IMG/VR virus record: IMGVR_UViG_3300048571_000088
Coordinates: 62,001-126,000 of that record
Direction: 5' to 3' (one strand)
Length of the DNA stretch: 64,000 nt
Source of the DNA: a virus
In this document: piece by piece, positions 62,732 to 64,000 of the stretch
How positions within the stretch are numbered: position 1 is the first letter of the stretch
Layout: every line of letters begins with the position of its first letter
The notes under the pieces: generated by a model
The model's database searches: none
What the model saw: only the letters and a program-made list of their open reading frames with translations
Told to the model about the DNA's origin: nothing
Position numbers and translations under genes: made by a program

Positions 62732-64000
62732 ATGATTGGAAAACCAAATATACATGCTACATGGGATAATATTTTCTCGATCATAGAGCATCATAAATCG
62801 ACTAGCAAAAATGATTTTCCTTTGTTATCGCCAGACCAAGAAATTGTACAGCCTAGTCTGAGTGCAGGATCAATAGCCACTGTAAGTCCGCTCAGTACAT
62901 CTTCAGTATCAATACCAAACATAAAGAAGAAAGTATCTTCTATCGCGGGCGCCACCATATTAGCAGCCTCTGGGTTACTAGGTTTTGCCTCTCATTCTAA
63001 TATAGGGTTACTTAGTGCTGCAAGAGAAGCACCTGTCGTACTTCCAGTAGTCACTAAAATAAGTGACACTGTAAAAACTGGAAAAATAACTACTCCGACT
63101 ACTAGTAAAGCTTCGATTGTGAATCTAAGTGCCACAGAAGCCACGAAGAATGCTCCTTCTGTTCGATACGAAAACAGACTTATAGGTACCCCAGAGCAAA
63201 TTAATAATCTAGGTGCAAAAGGGATTCTAGACCTCTTTCAGACGTCAGGTAACTACCAAAATAATCTAGGTATACACTTAATGAGTCCAAAAGGAATAGA
63301 TAGTCAAGTAATAAAAGACTTAGCTGACCAGACCTCACAACAAGTAAGATACTACGATGATGACCAATTGCAAGTTTGGTTTAACCCTCAAGGGGAAGGA
63401 GGTGTATTTAAGTACTCAGAGAAAGATAAAAAGAATCACAGGGTAAACAGTACTATATATACATCTGATAAGTACAAACCTTTGACGCAGCGACCTTTGA
63501 CTACAACAACACAAACGCCTTGGATGGAGCATGTGGAGAAACTAGTCAATCAAGTATCCGAGTCAGGAATGGCCTCACTTGAAGAAGGAACAAACAATAG
63601 TCTCGAGATTTCCGATATGCTGAAGACCGTACATCTTAAATCAGGAAATGAGTGGTGCGGCGCAACAATTGGGTACGGTTTTTCTAGAGCTGGGATAACT
63701 CCTCACAAATCAGGTGCTATTAGTTTAGCATGGAGAGGATTCGGAACAAAACTAGATCGTCCAGCCATCGGTGCAATTGCAACATACCCACATGGAAAAG
63801 GAAAAGGCCACGCTGGATTTGTAAAAGGCTTTGTAAAAGGATCTACAAGTAAGCTTGTACTTGTAGGTGGAAATCAACTTGACACAGTCAACTACATGGT
63901 AAAAGATATTGCAGACTTAAAATTCAATTACCCCTCAGGTTATAAACCAGAATACAATCTTCCGTCTTACTCGGTACCTAACGACACCAATACATTTATG
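62732..64000 (+). CDS. large TIGR02594-domain protein, 3' end outside window
   Basis: At least 423 codons, open to the right edge. The N-terminal 300 residues are Ser/Thr/Pro-rich with a hydrophobic stretch near residues 75-92 (SSIAGATILAASGLLGFA). Then GNEWCGATIGYGFSRAG (Cys at about residue 309), GKGKGHAGFVKGF (His about 360) and VLVGGNQLDTV repeat the TIGR02594 signature seen at 59932. This could be a tail-associated lysin. An AGGAGA box precedes the start. Confidence 0.72.
   Translation, partial: MIGKPNIHATWDNIFSIIEHHKSTSKNDFPLLSPDQEIVQPSLSAGSIATVSPLSTSSVSIPNIKKKVSSIAGATILAASGLLGFASHSNIGLLSAAREAPVVLPVVTKISDTVKTGKITTPTTSKASIVNLSATEATKNAPSVRYENRLIGTPEQINNLGAKGILDLFQTSGNYQNNLGIHLMSPKGIDSQVIKDLADQTSQQVRYYDDDQLQVWFNPQGEGGVFKYSEKDKKNHRVNSTIYTSDKYKPLTQRPLTTTTQTPWMEHVEKLVNQVSESGMASLEEGTNNSLEISDMLKTVHLKSGNEWCGATIGYGFSRAGITPHKSGAISLAWRGFGTKLDRPAIGAIATYPHGKGKGHAGFVKGFVKGSTSKLVLVGGNQLDTVNYMVKDIADLKFNYPSGYKPEYNLPSYSVPNDTNTFM

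Noticed and set aside
1-64000. CRISPR arrays, insertion sequences, integrase or attachment sites
   Set aside because: No spaced direct repeats of CRISPR type, no transposase and no integrase were seen. The only tandem array (50778) has no spacers.

Overview
The window is a contiguous piece of a large, AT-rich, apparently lytic tailed-phage genome (Caudoviricetes). Evidence: densely packed short genes in long co-oriented arrays with 4-nt ATGA overlaps, tail-fibre and collar-type proteins, peptidoglycan-active proteins, a phage-type SSB, nucleotide-metabolism genes, and no integrase, repressor or host housekeeping genes. Sigma70-type promoters, an SSB with an acidic DDDLPF tail, and a cassette of families common in enterobacterial prophages (DUF551-like, HTPGPW-like, DUF2591-like) suggest a gammaproteobacterial host. 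That host call is an inference.

Layout. (1) 1-22 kb, minus strand: early/accessory genes. These include a paralogous array of small SH3/KOW-like proteins (6.7-9.1 kb), a shuffled set of modular small proteins (2.7-13.6 kb), and an operon (about 19.4 to 13.7 kb) with small membrane proteins plus two genes (15004-17184 and 13696-14949) that together look like a divergent two-subunit double-psi-beta-barrel RNA polymerase. (2) 22.1-23.25 kb: a non-coding hub with a consensus sigma70 promoter reading left, structured inverted repeats, an 84-nt duplication and a promoter reading right into a helicase-like ATPase; a frameshifted paralogue of that ATPase lies to its left. (3) 24.6-45.8 kb, minus strand: AlkB-like dioxygenase, MazG-like, DUF4326, SLOG-like, SSB, zinc metallopeptidase, a (p)ppGpp synthetase-like gene next to an HD hydrolase, and many small unknown genes. 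In the rightmost part (about 38.7-45.3 kb) intergenic spaces carry long hairpins and repeated leader motifs. (4) 46.2-50.6 kb, minus strand: a 1144-residue protein carrying a second DxDGD-type RNA polymerase signature, a basic coiled-coil protein, and in their leader a complete type III hammerhead ribozyme. (5) 50.8-64 kb, plus strand: a 27-nt tandem array, a promoter, small membrane proteins, three tail proteins sharing an N-terminal module, a collar-domain protein, a phospholipase A2-like protein, TIGR02594-like and GH24-like cell-wall proteins, a cysteine-rich protein interrupted by a mini-intein, a TnsA-like nuclease, and the start of a larger TIGR02594-domain protein that runs off the right edge.

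Working model (inference): host RNA polymerase starts from sigma70-like promoters at the divergent hubs; phage-encoded polymerases then transcribe other units, and the hammerhead and the repeated hairpin leaders process or regulate the minus-strand messages. The most notable items are the hammerhead ribozyme, two apparently paralogous divergent RNA polymerases, the alarmone-enzyme pair and the mini-intein.
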